Shown here one piece after another: positions 62,840-64,000 of a stretch of 64,000 nt of DNA (positions within the stretch are counted from its first letter, which is position 1; the number at the start of each line of letters is the position of its first letter). Below the pieces are notes generated by a model. It was given only the letters and a program-made list of their open reading frames with translations, had not been told where the DNA came from and ran no database searches. The stretch covers positions 1-64,000 of the forward strand of contig JAWKSZ010000007.1 of the NCBI GenBank assembly GCA_041402045.1, in the 5' to 3' direction. The stretch is from JAGQRJ01 sp041402045 (GTDB taxonomy: Bacteria; Planctomycetota; J058). The position numbers and the translations under genes are program-made.

Positions 62840-63629
62840 GCCGCCGGAGCTCCCCCCGGACGACCCGCGCCTGGTGGGCGTGCGCCGCTTGCTCGCGGTC
62901 ATGGACCGCCTGCGCGCGCCCGACGGCTGCCCCTGGGACCGCGAGCAGAGCCACGAGAGCCTCAGGCGCTACCTGCTCGAGGAGTGCTACGAGCTGCTCG
63001 AGGCGATCGACGGCGGCGACGACCACGACGTGCAGGAGGAGCTCGGCGACGTGCTGCTGCAGGTCGCGTTCCACGCGCGGATCGCCCAGGACCGCGGGGC
63101 CTACGACGTGGGCCAGGTCGCCCAGGGGATCGCGGACAAGCTCCTGCACCGCCACCCCCACGTGTTCGGCGACGTCGACGCCCCGGACGCGGCCACCGTC
63201 GAGGCCAACTGGGAGGCGCTCAAGCAGCAGGAGAAGGCCGAGCGCACGTCCTTGCTCGACGGGGTCCCGGGCGGGCTGCCCGCGCTGCTCCAGGCCCACA
63301 AGGTCCAGGAGTGCGCCGCCCGGGTCGGCTTCGACTGGCCCGACGCCGAGGGCCCGCTGGCCAAGCTCACCGAAGAGCTGGGCGAGCTGCGCGAGGCGCT
63401 GGCGGGCGACGACCCCCAGGCGGTCTCGGACGAGCTCGGCGACGTGCTGTTCACCGTGGTCAACCTGGCCCGGCACCTGGGCCTCGCCGCCGAGGACAGC
63501 CTGCGCGAGACCACCGCCCGCTTCGGCGCGCGCTTCCGGCGCATGGAGGCCCAGGCCCAGCGCCCGCTGCGCGACCACGCCCCCGCCGAGCTCGAGGCGC
63601 TGTGGGACGAGGCCAAGCGCGAGGGCTGA
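62832..63629 (+). CDS. mazG: Nucleoside triphosphate pyrophosphohydrolase MazG
   Basis: MazG hydrolyses NTPs to NMP and pyrophosphate and clears abnormal nucleotides. The 265-residue product has two MazG helical domains. The first shows CPWDREQSHESLRRYLLEEC and YELLEAI...QEELGDVLLQVAFHA, with the EExxE and ExxD metal ligands. The second shows KLTEELGELREALAG and DELGDVLFTVVNLARHLG. The start TTG 62832 overlaps the end of dgt, so both housecleaning enzymes are coupled. Confidence 0.95.
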   Translation: MTEPPELPPDDPRLVGVRRLLAVMDRLRAPDGCPWDREQSHESLRRYLLEECYELLEAIDGGDDHDVQEELGDVLLQVAFHARIAQDRGAYDVGQVAQGIADKLLHRHPHVFGDVDAPDAATVEANWEALKQQEKAERTSLLDGVPGGLPALLQAHKVQECAARVGFDWPDAEGPLAKLTEELGELREALAGDDPQAVSDELGDVLFTVVNLARHLGLAAEDSLRETTARFGARFRRMEAQAQRPLRDHAPAELEALWDEAKREG

Positions 63630-63742
63630 CCCGCCGGGTCGAGCGCGGGCCAGATCTGTCCCGCACGGTGGCTCGCCAAGGGGCTTAGCTCTCGCCGCAG
63701 ACGGGCCCGGGCTTTGCACCCTCCCCCGCGGAGGAGGCCCCC

Positions 63743-64000
63743 CTGAGAGCCCTGATCGCCAAATGGAGCGCGCGGATCCGCTCGAGCTACTGGTTCGTGC
63801 CCGCGCTGCTCTCCCTGGGCGCCGTGGTCGCGTTCGTGATCCTCGCGCTCCTCGACAAGAACCTCGACACCGACGCGATCACCGACATTCCCGGGCTGGG
63901 CGCCAACCACCCCGACGGCGCGCGGGCGGTGCTCCAGACGATCGGCTCCTCCATGCTCGGGGTGGCCGGCGTGACCTTCTCGATCACGATCGCCGCCGTG
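63743..64000 (+). CDS. DUF2254 family membrane protein, 3' end cut by the window, apparent CTG start
   Basis: A canonical GAGGAGG (63731-63737) lies five bases before CTG 63743, which opens LRALIAKWSARIRSSYWFVP. A membrane helix follows (PALLSLGAVVAFVILALL), then a polar loop, then a second hydrophobic stretch GSSMLGVAGVTFSITIAAV, cut at base 64000. This matches the N-terminus of DUF2254 integral membrane proteins. A later CTG at 63752 is too far from the ribosome site, and no ATG, GTG or TTG lies in frame in this part. The use of CTG as a start is an inference from spacing. Confidence 0.75.
   Translation, partial: MRALIAKWSARIRSSYWFVPALLSLGAVVAFVILALLDKNLDTDAITDIPGLGANHPDGARAVLQTIGSSMLGVAGVTFSITIAAV

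Overview
The window is very GC-rich chromosomal DNA, most likely from a member of the Planctomycetota or a close relative. This is an inference from gene content. The window has a DUF1501/DUF1549 pair with an EF-hand protein in one operon, FG-GAP/ASPIC secreted proteins, several Ser/Thr kinases (one fused to a WD40-like region), type IV pilus genes of the PilM-N-O-Q type, and alternative GTG/TTG starts with GTGA or ATGA gene overlaps. No tRNA, rRNA, CRISPR array or transposase was recognised.

Layout. 1-2974 (+): a coupled squalene/phytoene synthase, a Rieske oxygenase and a broken GNAT-like gene, ending in a strong hairpin. 2975-3750: repeats. 3751-8058 (+): an FG-GAP/ASPIC protein interrupted by an in-frame TGA, then enzyme I of the phosphotransferase system. 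8507-14092 (+): pilus operon pilM-pilN-pilO-(TPR/PilP-like)-pilQ with a terminator, then RNase E/G. 15948-19640 (-): EF-hand, DUF1549/1553 and DUF1501 operon. 19797-22293 (+): GCS2-like ligase with CBS domains, then Fur. 22290-33296 (-): a long run of genes including an HHxxxDG acyltransferase, an MMPL-flippase fusion, a Rieske oxygenase, a TlpA-like protein, a second MMPL exporter (frameshifted), ApaG and a lipoprotein with an L7/L12-like domain. 33412-34974 (+): a putative metal-binding protein. 34975-37567 (-): a two-component system and a lipoprotein. 38215-42225 (+): a frameshifted glycan cluster (TMTC-like protein, WecB, GT2, methyltransferase). 42420-44660 (-): two coupled kinases. 44736-49015 (+): a coupled NAD-related operon ending in nadE. 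49121-55427: hypothetical genes, frameshifted citrate synthase and a toroid-fold secreted protein. 55503-56635: dense repeats. 56636-64000: kinase-WD40 protein, radical SAM activase, dGTPase, MazG and the start of a DUF2254 protein.

How the genes work together. The four genes 33296 to 26655 are joined by 4-base GTGA overlaps and look like one unit that acylates, oxidises and exports a lipid or lipid-like product. The NAD block is joined the same way and combines an NMN adenylyltransferase-like enzyme, a vWA-like protein, a pyruvate-kinase-like protein and glutamine-dependent NAD synthetase. The pilus block encodes the inner-membrane platform and outer-membrane secretin.

Two themes deserve attention. 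First, several dispersed repeat families fill the intergenic space and in at least two places run in frame into proteins: a 112-codon insert in the glutaminase domain of nadE and the C-terminal tail of a lipoprotein. Second, frameshifts cluster in patches, including inside citrate synthase. This points to assembly or sequencing indels rather than to many real pseudogenes, so every 'pseudogene' call here should be read as 'broken in this sequence'.
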